Positions 37,615-46,586 of a stretch of DNA of 64,000 nt are shown here, in pieces. The notes under the pieces are model-generated. The model saw only the letters and a program-made list of their open reading frames with translations. It did not search any database and had not been told where the DNA came from. The DNA lies in the NCBI RefSeq assembly GCF_025362475.1, contig NZ_JANYGH010000005.1, forward strand, positions 186,001 to 250,000. Reading direction: 5' to 3'. The translations under genes and the position numbers were made by a program. The number at the start of each line of letters is the position of its first letter. Position 1 is the stretch's first letter. This stretch comes from Mucilaginibacter sp. (lineage in GTDB: Bacteria > Bacteroidota > Bacteroidia > Sphingobacteriales > Sphingobacteriaceae).

Positions 37615-37974
37615 ATGAACGAGTATTTAATTTTAATGCGCCTGGATCTGATCACTAAGGAGGCCCAGCCATCGCCCGAGCAAATGGAAGGATATATGAA
37701 ACAATATCACGATTGGGTAGGTGGTATTGCGGCCCAAAATAAATTTGTTGGTGGTACGGGCTTATCCATGGAGGGCAAAGTTATAAAACCCAATAATGTG
37801 ATAACCGATGGGCCTTTTGCCGAAGTGAAAGAATCGATCGCAGGTTTTGTAACCATAAAGGCAAAGGATATGGATGATGCTGTAAACATGGCTAAAACTT
37901 GCCCGATATTGTTGGGCGATGGTAATAGCATTGAAGTACGTCAGATAACAGGAAGCCATCAGGATAACAATTAA
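37615..37974 (+). CDS. DGPF/YCII-related protein
   Basis: 119 aa. Typical YCII-type blocks: MNEYLILMRLD, MEGYMKQYHDWVGGI, FVGGTGLSMEGKVI, and the signature VITDGPFAEVKESIAGF with the DGPF motif. In other bacteria DGPF proteins are the standard neighbours of ECF42 sigma factors; here such a sigma gene begins 51 bp downstream. Biochemical role unknown. Confidence 0.88.
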   Translation: MNEYLILMRLDLITKEAQPSPEQMEGYMKQYHDWVGGIAAQNKFVGGTGLSMEGKVIKPNNVITDGPFAEVKESIAGFVTIKAKDMDDAVNMAKTCPILLGDGNSIEVRQITGSHQDNN

Positions 37975-38025
37975 AATGATGCTGCCAAAAACTGTTTGCA
38001 TGCAGTATTTGGCGGCATTTTCATT

Positions 38026-39252
38026 ATGAATACTGCAGAACTCATACCGCATTTATTCAGAACAGAATACAGGAAAATTGTAGCTGTACTTTGCAGGCGC
38101 TTTGGTTTCGACCAGATAGAAATGGCAGAGGATATAGCCAGCGAAACTTTTCTTACGGCTACGCAAACCTGGGGAATTACAGGTATCCCGCCAAACCCGC
38201 CCGCCTGGCTTTATAATGTTGCCAAAAACAAGGCTAAAAATTACTTGCAGCGTAGTTCCACTTTTAAAAGCAAGGTCTCGCCCGAAATAATAAATAGCAC
38301 GCCCGATTTTTACGAAACGGAGATTGACTTGTCGCCCGAAAATATAAATGATAGTCAGCTACAAATGATGTTTGCTATTTGTAACCCGATAATTTCAACG
38401 GAGGCGCAGGTTGGGTTATCTCTTCGGATCCTTTGCGGTTTCGGGGTTCAGGAAATAGCCGATGCCTTTTTGACCAATAAGGAAACTATCAATAAGCGAT
38501 TATTTAGAGCCAAAGAAAAACTCAGAGCGTTAAAGATTAAGATACAGCTCCCCGGATCATCAGAAATTGATGAGCGTTTAGCGCCTGTATTAACAACCAT
38601 TTATTTGCTCTTTAATGAAGGGTATTACTCTGTTAGCCAGGATAAAACACTGCGGAAAGATCTTTGCCTTGAAGCAATGCGGTTATGTACCATGCTTATA
38701 GAAAATCAAAATACCAATAAGCCCGATGTAAACGCGCTGCTTTCGCTCATGTGTTTTCACGCTTCGAGGTTTGAAGCCCGTTTCAATAAAAACGGCGAGC
38801 ATATTTTGTACGAAAAACAGGATACCAGCTTATGGAACACCGATTTAATTAGCAAAGGGGGATATTTTTTAAGTTGCGCGGCAAGCGGCAATAAATTATC
38901 AAAATATCACATCGAGGCCGAAATTGCCTATTGGAGTACCCGGCAGGCGGATACAAAAGAAAAATGGGAAAGTGTTCTGCAACTTTACAATCTTTTGCTG
39001 CAGATAGAATACTCACCTATAGCGGCTTTAAATCGAACGTATGCACTTTCAAAAGCGAATGGAAAGGAAGAAGCAATTATTGAGGCCGAAAAGCTGGAAC
39101 TTACCGATAACCACTTTTACTTTGCATTGCTTGGGGAACTTTATACAGATCTCAACAACTTGAAAGCGAAGGGTAACTTTGAAAAAGCGCTTTTACTTGC
39201 AAAATCAGAAGGGGATAAGCAAAGTATTAAGAAGAAGATGGATGAGATGTGA
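38026..39252 (+). CDS. ECF42-like RNA polymerase sigma factor with C-terminal helical extension
   Basis: 408 aa from MNTAELIPHLFRTEYRK. Region 2 (about 1-75): RRFGFDQIEMAEDIASETFLTA, PPNPPAWLYNVAKNKA. Region 4 (about 115-170): LSLRILCGFGVQEIADAFL and TINKRLFRAKEKLR. The long remainder (about 190-400, LAPVLTTIYLLFNEGYYS, ALNRTYALSKANG) is the TPR-like extension of the ECF42 group, which in known cases matters for activity in place of an anti-sigma factor. Paired with the DGPF gene upstream. Confidence 0.9.
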   Translation: MNTAELIPHLFRTEYRKIVAVLCRRFGFDQIEMAEDIASETFLTATQTWGITGIPPNPPAWLYNVAKNKAKNYLQRSSTFKSKVSPEIINSTPDFYETEIDLSPENINDSQLQMMFAICNPIISTEAQVGLSLRILCGFGVQEIADAFLTNKETINKRLFRAKEKLRALKIKIQLPGSSEIDERLAPVLTTIYLLFNEGYYSVSQDKTLRKDLCLEAMRLCTMLIENQNTNKPDVNALLSLMCFHASRFEARFNKNGEHILYEKQDTSLWNTDLISKGGYFLSCAASGNKLSKYHIEAEIAYWSTRQADTKEKWESVLQLYNLLLQIEYSPIAALNRTYALSKANGKEEAIIEAEKLELTDNHFYFALLGELYTDLNNLKAKGNFEKALLLAKSEGDKQSIKKKMDEM

Positions 39253-39375
39253 GCGGTTTTTTTATCTAAAATAAAATCTCATTTGATTGAATAATGTAAA
39301 CTTTTCGAATGGTATGTTGTTGATACGGCTAAGTTGTCCGTAATATTACGTTCAATTTTAAACAAATTACAGACT

Positions 39376-40248
39376 ATGAAAATTTACCATTCATTACTGC
39401 TGATAATTATTATAGCAACAGTAACCCAAGGTTGCGTTAGCAACAAAAAATACAACGAATTGCAGGGTAACTACACCCAATTACAGAACAGCACCCGCGA
39501 CCTCAGTGTAAAATATCAAACCAGTGAGCAGGCGCTTGCGGTAAGTACTGGCAGGGTAAAAAGCCTGGAAGAGCAAATAGCTGCAGAAAGATCAAATGCT
39601 GCCATTTTGCAGGATGCGCTAAATAAATGTTTAGCCGGTAACAACCAGGGGAATGTAAATATTTCCAAACTGGTAGATGAAATTAATGCATCTAATAAGT
39701 ACATCCAGCACCTGGTTGAAACCAAAAACAAAAGCGACTCGCTTAATATGGTTTTAACTAACAACCTTACCCGCTCATTAAGCAAGGAAGAAATACAGGA
39801 TGTTGATGTGAAAGTACTTAAAGGCGTAGTGTACATTTCATTATCAGATAATATGCTTTACAAATCAGGTAGTTATGAAATATCTGATAAGGCAGGAGCA
39901 ACGCTGAGCAAAATAGCCAAGATCATTTCTGATTATTCAAGTTATGACGTATTAATTGAGGGTAACACGGATAATGTGCCTATTAAACAAGCCAATATCA
40001 GGAATAACTGGGATTTAAGTGCTTTAAGAGCATCATCAGTAGTACAGGCGTTGCAGAATACTTATAATGTTGATCCTAAACGTTTAACAGCTGGTGGCAG
40101 GGGAGAATACAACCCAATTGCCGATAATGGAACACCAGGAGGTAAAAGCCAAAACAGGCGTACACAAATTATCATAACACCAAAACTGGATCAGTTTATG
40201 GATCTGATAGGCAAAGCCCCGGAAACAAAAACGCCGCCTAAACAATAA
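39376..40248 (+). CDS. OmpA-family lipoprotein
   Basis: 290 aa from MKIYHSLLLIIIIATVTQGC (start at 39376; Cys20 is the lipidated residue). A coiled-coil region (about 20-110) is followed by an OmpA C-terminal domain (about 150-270): LIEGNTDNVPI, NWDLSALRASSVVQAL, RLTAGGRGEYNPI, NRRTQIIITP. It anchors the outer membrane to peptidoglycan. Resembles proteins annotated as flagellar motor-like MotB in Bacteroidota, but there is no MotA. Confidence 0.9.
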   Translation: MKIYHSLLLIIIIATVTQGCVSNKKYNELQGNYTQLQNSTRDLSVKYQTSEQALAVSTGRVKSLEEQIAAERSNAAILQDALNKCLAGNNQGNVNISKLVDEINASNKYIQHLVETKNKSDSLNMVLTNNLTRSLSKEEIQDVDVKVLKGVVYISLSDNMLYKSGSYEISDKAGATLSKIAKIISDYSSYDVLIEGNTDNVPIKQANIRNNWDLSALRASSVVQALQNTYNVDPKRLTAGGRGEYNPIADNGTPGGKSQNRRTQIIITPKLDQFMDLIGKAPETKTPPKQ

Positions 40249-40272
40249 ATGTTTTAACGCGTTTCTTAAATA

Positions 40273-40306
40273 AAAAGGCCTTAACTAATTCGTTAAGGCC
40301 TTTTTT
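40273..40306 (+). terminator. Terminator after the OmpA-family gene
   Basis: AAAAAGGCCTTAAC, 7-nt loop, GTTAAGGCCTTTTTT: a strong stem with T run. Confidence 0.9.
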
Positions 40307-40506
40307 GTTGCGTTATATTTAATATACAAAATACTGGATCACTTGTCTGTACATATTTGAAAATACGGTTTTGACTCGTCATTTGAATTTATTTTTACTA
40401 AACGAGGTAGTGTTAATTGTTTGTACATATTTTAAATTCTTGTTGTAAATTGTGTTGGAAATTACTAATTTTAATTTCTGAAGATCAATTAACCAATTTT
40501 AAACCA

Positions 40507-42825
40507 ATGTTCCGGAAGTTGTATTATGTGTGGCTGGTGATAGCCGCTTGTGTTTTGTACACGCTTCATGCCTGCAATTCATCTGGCCAGGGTGATGCTG
40601 AACAAATACCTGATACAATCAGTTATAATTTTAACATCCGGCCCATACTATCAGATAAATGTTATAAATGTCATGGTCCTGATGCTACGCACCGGGAGGC
40701 AGATCTGCGGCTGGATATTCGGGAAAGTGCTTATAGAGCATTAAAAGACAATCCATCAGCTCATGCTCTGGTACCAGGCGACCCGATGCTGTCAGAAGTT
40801 TATCGACGCATTTCAACAAAGGATACCACAGAGCAAATGCCGCCGCCATCATCAAACCTAAAAAAGTTAACACCTTATGAGGTTGATTTGATTGAAAAGT
40901 GGATAAAACAAGGCGCTAAATATGAAAAGCACTGGGCCTTTGTTCCGCCACATTTATCTCCTGTCCCACAGGTAAAAAATAGCACCTGGCCTAAAAATGC
41001 CATAGATAATTTTATACTTCAAAAACTGGAACAAAAGGGTATTAGTCCCAATCCCGAAGCTGATAAAGAACGGCTTTTGAAACGGGTGTCGCTTGATCTT
41101 ACCGGTTTGCCCCCAAGCCTGCAATTGATGGATAGCTTTTTGGCTGATAAAAGCCCTGATGCTTACCAAAAAGTGGTTGATCAGCTAATGGCAACTCCTC
41201 AATATGGCGAAAAAATGGCGCTGCACTGGCTTGATGTTGCCCGCTATGCCGATTCTCATGGTTACCAGGATGATAATTATCGTACCCAATGGCCATGGAG
41301 AGATTGGGTGATACATGCCTTTAATGAAAACATGCCCTATGATAAATTTATCACCTGGCAATTAGCCGGTGATTTATTGCCGAATGCAAGTAAAGAACAG
41401 CTGTTAGCCACAGGCTTTAACCGCAACCATAAAATTACCGAAGAAGGCGGCGTAATTGATGAGGAATATAGGGTAAGCTATGTTACAGATCGTACCAATA
41501 CCTTTGGTAAGGCTTTGCTGGGTATTACACTGGAATGTGCCCATTGCCATGATCATAAATATGATCCCTTTTCGCAGAAGGAGTATTATCAAATGTTCGC
41601 TTTTTTTAATAATGTAAAGGAAGTAGGCCTTCAATCTACCGTTGGCGGTCCGGAAACTTATGCCAAGCGGCCGATGATGCAGATCAGTAATGAAGATGTT
41701 AAAAAAATACTTACGTTTATAAACAAGCAGGACACGGGTAAACTCATTGTATCTGTAATGACAGATAGCGATAAAGTACGGCCAACTTATATTCTTAAAC
41801 GCGGCAATTATGATGCGCATGGCGATGTGGTTGAACCGGGAACACCAAAATCAATATTACCATTTACTGCCAACTATCCAAAAAACAGGCTGGGTTTGGC
41901 CGAATGGATGTTCAATAAAAGCAACCCCCTTGCTGCAAGAGTATTTGTAAACCAGGTTTGGCAGGAGTTTTATGGCAAGGGCATTGTAAAAAGCTCTGGC
42001 GATTTTGGTATGCAGGGCGATCTGCCATCACATCCCCAATTGCTTGATTGGCTTTCAGTTGATTTTATGGATCATGGCTGGGATATTAAGAGGCTGGTAA
42101 AACAAGTTGTTATGTCTGCTACCTACCGCCAATCGGCAGTGATTGGCCCCGAAAAGTTAAAGGCCGATCCTGAAAATACTTTGCTATCGCGTGGCGTGCG
42201 TAATCGCCTGCCAGCCGAGTTTGTCCGCGACCTGGTGCTGGCAAGCAGCGGCTTGCTTAACCCTACCATTGGCGGGCCAAGTGTAAATCCTTATCAACCA
42301 CCCGGTCTTTGGGAAAACGCGACATCAGGCCGTGGAATATTGGCTAATTATAAGCAGGTACACGGTCCCAACCTTTATCGCCGCGGCATGTACACCCTTA
42401 TAAAAAGAACTGTACCTCCGGCATCTTTAGGCATATTTGATGCCAGTAACCGCGATCAATGCGAGGTGAAACGCCTGCGTACAAACACGCCGCTGCAAGC
42501 ATTGGTGATGCTTAATGACCCTACAGTATTGGAATCTGCCCGGGTATTGGCTGCCAAATTGTTGCAGGATAACAGCGTGTCGAAAGATAAAATAATCAAG
42601 GCCTTTCGCTTAATTATGTGCCGTCGTCCGCAGGAAAAGGAATTGGCCATATTAACTGCTTATTATAACGATGAGTTAAAAAATATGAAGGCAGATGATG
42701 CCAAAAAATTATTAAGCGTGGGCGAATATCCTGTGCCTGAAAACCTCAATAAAATAACGCTGGCGGCGATGATGAAAGTAGTAGATACAATTTATAACCT
42801 GGAAGAAGCGATAACCAAAACCTGA
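40507..42825 (+). CDS. Planctomycete-type cytochrome c with DUF1549 and DUF1553 domains
   Basis: 772 aa from MFRKLYYVWL at 40507, with a lipoprotein signal (lipobox ending near Cys23). PSCyt1 heme motif CYKCHG (about residues 56-61), then DUF1549 (AIDNFILQKLEQKGI, RVSLDLTGLPPS, HWLDVARYADSHGYQDDNYR, TLECAHCHDHKYDPFSQKEYY with a second CxxCH) and DUF1553 (AARVFVNQVWQEFYGKGIV, GDLPSHPQLLDWL, CEVKRLRTNTPLQALVMLND). Probably periplasmic. First of three adjacent genes of a set known from Planctomycetes, Verrucomicrobia and Bacteroidota, with no proven biochemical role. Confidence 0.88.
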   Translation: MFRKLYYVWLVIAACVLYTLHACNSSGQGDAEQIPDTISYNFNIRPILSDKCYKCHGPDATHREADLRLDIRESAYRALKDNPSAHALVPGDPMLSEVYRRISTKDTTEQMPPPSSNLKKLTPYEVDLIEKWIKQGAKYEKHWAFVPPHLSPVPQVKNSTWPKNAIDNFILQKLEQKGISPNPEADKERLLKRVSLDLTGLPPSLQLMDSFLADKSPDAYQKVVDQLMATPQYGEKMALHWLDVARYADSHGYQDDNYRTQWPWRDWVIHAFNENMPYDKFITWQLAGDLLPNASKEQLLATGFNRNHKITEEGGVIDEEYRVSYVTDRTNTFGKALLGITLECAHCHDHKYDPFSQKEYYQMFAFFNNVKEVGLQSTVGGPETYAKRPMMQISNEDVKKILTFINKQDTGKLIVSVMTDSDKVRPTYILKRGNYDAHGDVVEPGTPKSILPFTANYPKNRLGLAEWMFNKSNPLAARVFVNQVWQEFYGKGIVKSSGDFGMQGDLPSHPQLLDWLSVDFMDHGWDIKRLVKQVVMSATYRQSAVIGPEKLKADPENTLLSRGVRNRLPAEFVRDLVLASSGLLNPTIGGPSVNPYQPPGLWENATSGRGILANYKQVHGPNLYRRGMYTLIKRTVPPASLGIFDASNRDQCEVKRLRTNTPLQALVMLNDPTVLESARVLAAKLLQDNSVSKDKIIKAFRLIMCRRPQEKELAILTAYYNDELKNMKADDAKKLLSVGEYPVPENLNKITLAAMMKVVDTIYNLEEAITKT

Positions 42826-42830
42826 TTGAT

Positions 42831-44288
42831 ATGGAAAAAGATTTTTTAGAAAGCAGGCTCAATATAAACAGGCGCAGGTTTCTTTCAAGATTAAGCCTGG
42901 GCATTGGCAGTATTGCATTGGGATCGTTACTTATTCCTGATCTTTTTAGTGGAAGTGGCGGCGAGAGTGAAGCTGAGTTTATACCCGGGATACCCAACTT
43001 TGCACCTAAAGCCAAAAGAGTTATTTACCTGTTTCAGGATGGAGCGCCCTCGCAATTAGAATCATTTGATTACAAGCCCAAATTACGTGAAATGATGGGG
43101 CAGGAGTTACCTGCCTCGGTGCGTGGTAACCAGATACTCACCGGGATGACCGCCAAGCAGGCTTCATTCCCGCTTGTAGGCTCATTTTATGACTTTAAAC
43201 AATATGGCGAATCAAGGGCGTGGGTAAGTGACCTGTTCCCGCATATTGGTAAAATTGCCGATGACATCTGTATCATCCGGTCAATGAACACTGATGCTAT
43301 TAACCATGATCCGGCGCTTACTTTTTTTCAAACCGGGGCGCAGCAGGGCAATCGCCCAAGCATGGGTTCATGGGTAAGCTATGGTCTGGGAAGCGAAAAT
43401 AAAAACCTCCCGGCATTTACTGTACTGCTATCAAAAGGCAAGGGCAATGGCCAGGGAGTTTATTCTAAACTATGGAGTAATGGCTTTTTAGATTCCATTC
43501 ACCAGGGTGTACAATTTAGCAGTGGTGAAAATCCCATCCTGTATTTGAATGACCCTAATGGGATGGACCGGCGTGAGCGCCGTAAAATGCTCGATAATTT
43601 AGCGGCGCTAAATGATATCAGCTATAAAGAATTTGGCGACCCCGAGATAAATACCAAAGTACAGCAATATGAAATGGCTTACAGGATGCAAACCGCCGTT
43701 CCTGAAATTATGGATGTATCAAAGGAATCGGATGATATTGTAAAGATGTATGGCCCTGATTGCCTTATTCCGGGTACTTACGCGGCCAATTGTTTATTGG
43801 CGAGAAAGTTATCGGAGAATGGGGTGCGCTTTGTACAGCTATATCACCAGGGATGGGATCAGCACAGCAACCTGCCACAGGAAATGGCAGGACAGGCAAA
43901 GGATGTTGACCAGGCTTCCGCAGCATTGGTTACAGACCTTAAACAACGCGGTTTGCTTGATGAAACATTGGTGATATGGGGGGGAGAGTTTGGCCGTACC
44001 AATTATAGCCAGGGTAAGCTGGAAAAAGCCAATTATGGCCGTGACCATCACCCGCGTTGCTTTAGCATATGGATGGCCGGTGGCGGTATTAAACCCGGTT
44101 TGGTTTACGGCGAATCGGATGATTTTGGCTATAATATAGTGAAAGATCCGGTGCATGTGCATGATTTTCATGCCACCATCCTCAACCAGTTAGGCATCGA
44201 CCATAAAAAATTAACTTTTAAAAGCCTGGGCCGAAGATACAGGTTAACTGATGTTGCAGGCAACGTTGTAAAGGGGATAATAACATAA
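42831..44288 (+). CDS. DUF1501 (sulfatase-like fold) protein, Tat-exported
   Basis: 485 aa. Twin-arginine signal: NINRRRFLSRLSLGIGSIAL. DUF1501 motifs of the alkaline phosphatase/sulfatase superfamily: AKRVIYLFQDGAPSQLESFD, VQLYHQGWDQHSNL, LVIWGGEFGRTNYSQG, GRDHHPRCFSIWMAGGGIKPG, DPVHVHDFHATILNQLGID, where the His and Asp pattern looks like a metal site. It starts 5 bp after the DUF1549/1553 gene. In this gene set the two are always found together; the substrate is unknown. Confidence 0.88.
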   Translation: MEKDFLESRLNINRRRFLSRLSLGIGSIALGSLLIPDLFSGSGGESEAEFIPGIPNFAPKAKRVIYLFQDGAPSQLESFDYKPKLREMMGQELPASVRGNQILTGMTAKQASFPLVGSFYDFKQYGESRAWVSDLFPHIGKIADDICIIRSMNTDAINHDPALTFFQTGAQQGNRPSMGSWVSYGLGSENKNLPAFTVLLSKGKGNGQGVYSKLWSNGFLDSIHQGVQFSSGENPILYLNDPNGMDRRERRKMLDNLAALNDISYKEFGDPEINTKVQQYEMAYRMQTAVPEIMDVSKESDDIVKMYGPDCLIPGTYAANCLLARKLSENGVRFVQLYHQGWDQHSNLPQEMAGQAKDVDQASAALVTDLKQRGLLDETLVIWGGEFGRTNYSQGKLEKANYGRDHHPRCFSIWMAGGGIKPGLVYGESDDFGYNIVKDPVHVHDFHATILNQLGIDHKKLTFKSLGRRYRLTDVAGNVVKGIIT

Positions 44289-44384
44289 CACAATTTTTTA
44301 TTTTTAGGATGGACGGGATTTTAAGGCATTGGGCGCCTGGAATATTTTATAAGAGTTTTAATTAAAAAGCACCATTGCTAATAT

Positions 44385-46541
44385 ATGAAAGGCAACCATA
44401 AAGGTTTTGCAGATGGAACGTTATTTGCGCTAAATATTTTCATTGTAGTTTTAGTTGTTGCCGGCAATAATCTGGTTGTGCCGCAATGGCTTCAGCCGGT
44501 AGGGAGGTTGCATCCCTTGATCCTGCATTTTCCCATAGTGATACTTATGCTGGCTATGGTGATGGAGTTTTTTCGTTTTCGCAGTGAGTTCGCCAATGAA
44601 AAGCTATACCAGAGTTTTACCGATTACCTATTGTTGTTAGGCGCTCTTTTATCGTCTGTAACAGTTATCATGGGTTTGTTATTATCTAAAGAGGCTGGTT
44701 ATGAAGGTAACACGTTACAATGGCACAAATGGCTTGGGGTGAGTGTCGAGTTTATGGGTTATGGGGTATACCTTATTCGAAACACGCCGAAATATACAGC
44801 TACACTGGCCAAAACGGGGGCATTAGTTACCGTGTTTTGCTTAATAGTTGCCGGGCACTTTGGCGGGAATCTTACCCATGGCGAAGATTTTGTTTTGGGA
44901 CCCATCATGGACAAAGAGAAAAATCTGGTTCCGATTGATAAGGCGTTAGTTTATCAGGATGTGATAAACCCAATCTTCATGGCGAAGTGTCAAAGCTGTC
45001 ACAACCCCGATAAAATGAAGGGTCGGCTTATGCTTACCAGCCAGGAGGCGATACTGAAGGGTGGTAAAAGCGGGAAACTCTTTGTGCCCGGCGACCCGGC
45101 AATAAGCTTACTTCTTCAGCGCGTGCATTTGCCCGAGGGCGAAAAAAAACATATGCCGCCAGTGGGTAAACTACAACTTACTGATGAGGAGAAAATGCTC
45201 CTTTATCTGTGGGTAAAGGGCAATCCCGACTTTAAGAAAAAAGTTATCAGCTTGCCGGTAACAGATTCCTTAAGGATGATTGCATCAAAACTGCTAAAGC
45301 CCGTTGAAAGCACTGAGGAGGTTTATGATTTTTCTGCTGCGGATGATAAGGATATTAAAAAGCTGAACAATAATTACCGGGTTATTTATAAGCTGGCTAA
45401 TGAGTCGCCGGCATTGGCGGTAAATATCTACAATAAAAGCACTTACAATATTAAGGCTTTGGAAGAGTTAAGTCCCGTTAAAAAACAGATTGTAGCACTC
45501 GACCTTAATAAAATGCCCGTAAAGAATGCCGACCTGAAAGTTATTGCCAGGTTTGAAAACCTTCGTCAGCTTAACCTTAATTTTAGCGATGTTACCGGCA
45601 CTGGTTTAAAAGAGCTTGCCGCGCTTAAATACCTTAAAAGTCTCTCGCTGGCTGGCATAAAATTAAGTTCTGCCGATATAAAGCAACTTACCGCCCTAAA
45701 AAGCTTAACTGAACTGGCGGTATGGGATACCGGCTTAAAAACTGCCGAGTTGGAAACCTTTCAAAAAGCCAACAAGCATGTTAAACTTTTAACAGGATTT
45801 AAGGATGATGGAAAAGCCATAAAATTAACCAGTCCGCAGTTAAAAAATACGGCAATTGTATTTAAGCAAAGCTACCAGCTGGAATTAAGTAATCCTATTA
45901 GGGGAGTTGATATCCGTTACACTACTGATGGCAGTGCTCCTGATAGTATCCATTCCGCATCCTATAAATCCAGCGTAACATTTACACAAAGTACAGTGAT
46001 AAGGGCACGGGCTTTTAAAGCAGGATGGATAGTTAGTGATACTGTTCAATTCAATATTTACAAAAGCACTTATACACCAGATAGTGTGGCTTTTTTGAAA
46101 TACCCGGATGATAAATACAAAGGCGACGGCCCCAAAACAATAATTGATAAAGAACTGGGCGGAAATAATTTTGGCAATGGTAAATGGCTTGCATCACAAA
46201 AGGATATGGAAATGCTGTTGTGGTTTAATAAGCCCGTAGACTTGCACTCTATTAACCTCGACGCGATGCGTAACACCGGGCCACAGATATTTTTACCCTC
46301 TAAAATTGAAGTATGGGGCGGAGCTGATCAAAATCATTTAAAGCTTTTAAGCCATGCAGCTCCTGCTATGCCACTTAAAACTGATGCGTTCGGCATTATG
46401 AGCCTGGAGTGTAAACTAAAAACATCCCAATCGGTATCTTGTGTAAAGCTGGTAATTAAACCACTGGCAAGCGTGCCCTCCTGGCATCCGGCCAAGGGCA
46501 AGCCGGGCTGGGTTTTTATAGATGAGGTTTTTGTTAATTAA
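44385..46541 (+). CDS. Membrane protein with cytochrome c motif, leucine-rich repeats and chitobiase-like domain
   Basis: 718 aa. N-terminal helices (about residues 13-175, LHPLILHFPIVILMLAMVME) fit a DUF2231-type region. Then a PSCyt1 heme domain, CQSCHNPDKMKGRLMLTS (about 205-275), leucine-rich repeats (about 365-460: ENLRQLNLNFSDVTGTGLKE, LKYLKSLSLAGIKLSSADIK), a chitobiase C-terminal-like domain (IRYTTDGSAPDS, TVIRARAFKAGW) and a discoidin-like end. Third gene of the planctomycete-type set; it could pass electrons from the membrane or anchor the other two. Confidence 0.85.
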   Translation: MKGNHKGFADGTLFALNIFIVVLVVAGNNLVVPQWLQPVGRLHPLILHFPIVILMLAMVMEFFRFRSEFANEKLYQSFTDYLLLLGALLSSVTVIMGLLLSKEAGYEGNTLQWHKWLGVSVEFMGYGVYLIRNTPKYTATLAKTGALVTVFCLIVAGHFGGNLTHGEDFVLGPIMDKEKNLVPIDKALVYQDVINPIFMAKCQSCHNPDKMKGRLMLTSQEAILKGGKSGKLFVPGDPAISLLLQRVHLPEGEKKHMPPVGKLQLTDEEKMLLYLWVKGNPDFKKKVISLPVTDSLRMIASKLLKPVESTEEVYDFSAADDKDIKKLNNNYRVIYKLANESPALAVNIYNKSTYNIKALEELSPVKKQIVALDLNKMPVKNADLKVIARFENLRQLNLNFSDVTGTGLKELAALKYLKSLSLAGIKLSSADIKQLTALKSLTELAVWDTGLKTAELETFQKANKHVKLLTGFKDDGKAIKLTSPQLKNTAIVFKQSYQLELSNPIRGVDIRYTTDGSAPDSIHSASYKSSVTFTQSTVIRARAFKAGWIVSDTVQFNIYKSTYTPDSVAFLKYPDDKYKGDGPKTIIDKELGGNNFGNGKWLASQKDMEMLLWFNKPVDLHSINLDAMRNTGPQIFLPSKIEVWGGADQNHLKLLSHAAPAMPLKTDAFGIMSLECKLKTSQSVSCVKLVIKPLASVPSWHPAKGKPGWVFIDEVFVN

Positions 46542-46586
46542 GACGTCCAGGCTAAAAAAATGGCGACACTTTCATCTATAAAATCC

